Assembly (NCBI GenBank): GCA_009774145.1
Contig: VSND01000124.1
Location: 1 to 5,986, forward strand
Source: Lachnospiraceae bacterium
GTDB taxonomy: Bacteria; Bacillota; Clostridia; Lachnospirales; Lachnospiraceae
Length of the DNA stretch: 5,986 nt
Direction: 5' to 3'
The notes beneath the pieces are model-generated. The model ran no database searches. It had not been told where the DNA came from and saw only the letters and a program-made list of their open reading frames with translations. The stretch's first letter is position 1. Each line of letters opens with the position of its first letter. The position numbers were made by a program, and so were the translations under genes. This document shows positions 5,510-5,986 of this stretch, in pieces.

Positions 5510-5533
5510 TGCTCTACAAAATGCTCTACAAAA
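5510..5533. repeat. tandem 12-bp direct repeat beside the excisionase promoter
   Basis: TGCTCTACAAAA occurs twice with no gap (5510-5521 and 5522-5533). It sits 6 bases upstream of the excisionase -35 box and about 130 bases from the tRNA-type att site. Directly repeated short sites here are typical of excisionase or integrase arm-binding sites, or of an operator for autoregulation. The repeat is seen directly; the role is inferred. Confidence 0.6.
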
Positions 5534-5552
5534 TATATTTAAAAATAGATGT

Positions 5553-5592
5553 TCGATGCACAGGGCCTTAGCTCTTGCGGGTCCGAAAAAAC
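5553..5592 (-). repeat. degenerate inverted copy of the tRNA-Pro 3' half
   Basis: Read on the minus strand, this segment matches the tRNA fragment at 5662-5703 in order: TTTTTTCGG, then CGCA-GAG, then CCTGT-GCATCGA. It has a shortened middle (most of the T-arm is missing) and small indels. TCGATGC-ACAGG here against TCGATGCGACAGG in the complement of the fragment is the strongest block. The two arms flank about 65 bases of AT-rich DNA and could form a long imperfect stem. Confidence 0.5.
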
Positions 5593-5661
5593 CTTGAAAA
5601 TAAAGGATTTTTTGGCATTTTTCATAAAAATATATTTGTTTCTGAAAAGCTGTGATTTTTT

Positions 5662-5703
5662 TTCGGGACGCAGAGGTCGCAGGTTCAAATCCTGTCGCAT
5701 CGA
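5662..5703 (+). other. tRNA-Pro(CGG) 3' half: attachment site of the element
   Basis: The 42 bases fit tRNA positions 32-73: U33, anticodon CGG (5664-5666), G37, 3' anticodon strand CGCAG, variable loop AGGTC, T-stem GCAGG/CCTGT around TTCAAAT, acceptor strand CGCATCG and discriminator A73, with no encoded CCA. C1-G72 (G72 seen here), A73, G35-G36 and G37 are tRNA-Pro features. The 5' half is absent: the bases before 5662 are AT-rich and not tRNA-like. Tyrosine recombinases that use tRNA genes leave an intact tRNA at one end and the displaced 3' half at the other. Here the element would lie to the left and chromosome to the right, where the tRNA terminator follows. An intact copy is predicted beyond the left edge of the window. 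Confidence 0.78.
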
Positions 5704-5718
5704 TTCCTTGGCAGGGGC

Positions 5719-5758
5719 GCCGGAAAGCTTGATTTTAAAGGCTTTCCGGTTCTTTTTT
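5719..5758 (+). terminator. intrinsic terminator of the original tRNA-Pro gene
   Basis: CCGGAAAGC (5720-5728) pairs with GCTTTCCGG (5741-5749), extended by G-T, T-G and T-A pairs, and is followed by TTCTTTTTT (5750-5758). It lies 16 bases after the tRNA 3' end, the usual place for a tRNA terminator. This supports the view that this side is the original chromosomal context. Confidence 0.85.
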
Positions 5759-5771
5759 GTGTTCGGAAAAA

Positions 5772-5803
5772 GATGCACAGGATTCAGATTTTGCGGTAAA
5801 AAC
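5772..5803 (-). repeat. second degenerate att-like segment
   Basis: GATGCACAGG (5772-5781) repeats exactly the 10 bases at 5555-5564, and in both places TGCGG follows about 20 bases later and then a run of A (TAAAAAC here). ACAGGATT also matches the complement of the tRNA T-arm/acceptor region. It is weaker than the 5553-5592 copy. Confidence 0.35.
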
Positions 5804-5986
5804 GCTTTGTGGTAACATTTGTTCTAACAAAACGCTAAAACAGGTCTGAGGCGGCCGCGGAGATACTGTTCAGGTCATTCTGGCTCTCATTCAATCTTTT
5901 GCGATTAAACACAATCATTTAGATTTTTACCGATATGCCTTACATATATGTGGCAAGTCGAATCCACTTTTTATCATAAAAGCATT
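5804..5986. other. no assignable gene
   Basis: This stretch is probably host chromosome beyond the element end. AAAACGCT occurs twice, 30 bases apart (5799-5806 and 5829-5836). The longest open stretch is a 27-codon minus-strand ORF (5835-5918) without a good ribosome site. I see no RNA gene, promoter or terminator that I would defend. Confidence 0.5.

Noticed and set aside
5539..5815. Open frames of 79 (minus) and 88 (plus) codons over the att region
   Set aside because: The minus-strand product contains RQDLNLRPLRPE, a well-known false protein made by translating the complement of a tRNA 3' half. Both cross the tRNA fragment and a terminator.
5851..5858. GCGGCCGC (NotI site) suggesting a cloning linker
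   Set aside because: The surrounding bases show no other vector or linker features; an isolated octamer can occur naturally.
5835..5918. 27-codon minus-strand ORF beginning MIVFNRKRLNES
   Set aside because: No ribosome site at a sensible distance and no recognisable domain; too short to support.
1..5986. CRISPR array, rRNA or complete tRNA
   Set aside because: No regularly spaced repeats beyond the two 12-mers and no rRNA-like sequence; the only tRNA material is the 3' half at 5662-5703.

Overview
The window looks like one end of an integrated mobile element (integrative conjugative element or prophage-like) in a gut Firmicute, most likely a Lachnospiraceae-type Clostridia. The grounds are strong AGGAGG ribosome sites, a purine-rich coding strand, a DUF5688 protein (a family I associate with Lachnospiraceae and their relatives), a DpnD/PcfM-like small protein, and a tRNA-Pro 3' half without encoded CCA. 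No phage structural or conjugation genes are visible, so ICE versus prophage cannot be decided.

Bases 1-2995 are a tightly packed plus-strand operon: a YqaJ/lambda-type exonuclease (cut off by the left edge), a small DUF6809-like protein, RecT, and a DUF5688 protein. Exonuclease plus RecT form a classic two-component single-strand-annealing recombination system: the nuclease resects a duplex end and RecT coats and anneals the exposed strand. The leader between the small gene and recT (1103-1234) holds a 16-bp perfect hairpin. Its right arm can instead pair with the recT ribosome site, and a 23-codon ORF ends in an ATGA overlap with recT. This is a candidate RNA or translational switch.

An intrinsic terminator at 3047-3078 closes the operon. 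Bases 3165-4014 hold a two-domain sigma-70-like factor overlapping a DpnD/PcfM-like gene. Bases 4015-4365 hold what looks like a small gene broken by a frameshift, after which base composition turns AT-rich.

Bases 4408-5208 encode an Rpn/PDDEXK-type nuclease with its own promoter. It ends at a large inverted repeat shared with a convergent minus-strand excisionase-like gene (5259-5453). Upstream of that gene are a promoter, a tandem 12-bp repeat and then the 3' half of a tRNA-Pro(CGG) gene (5662-5703) followed by a tRNA-type terminator. I read 5662-5703 as the att site: the element lies to its left and host chromosome to its right. Degenerate inverted copies of the att sequence lie on both sides of it. 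No integrase gene is visible. The last ~180 bases hold nothing I can assign.
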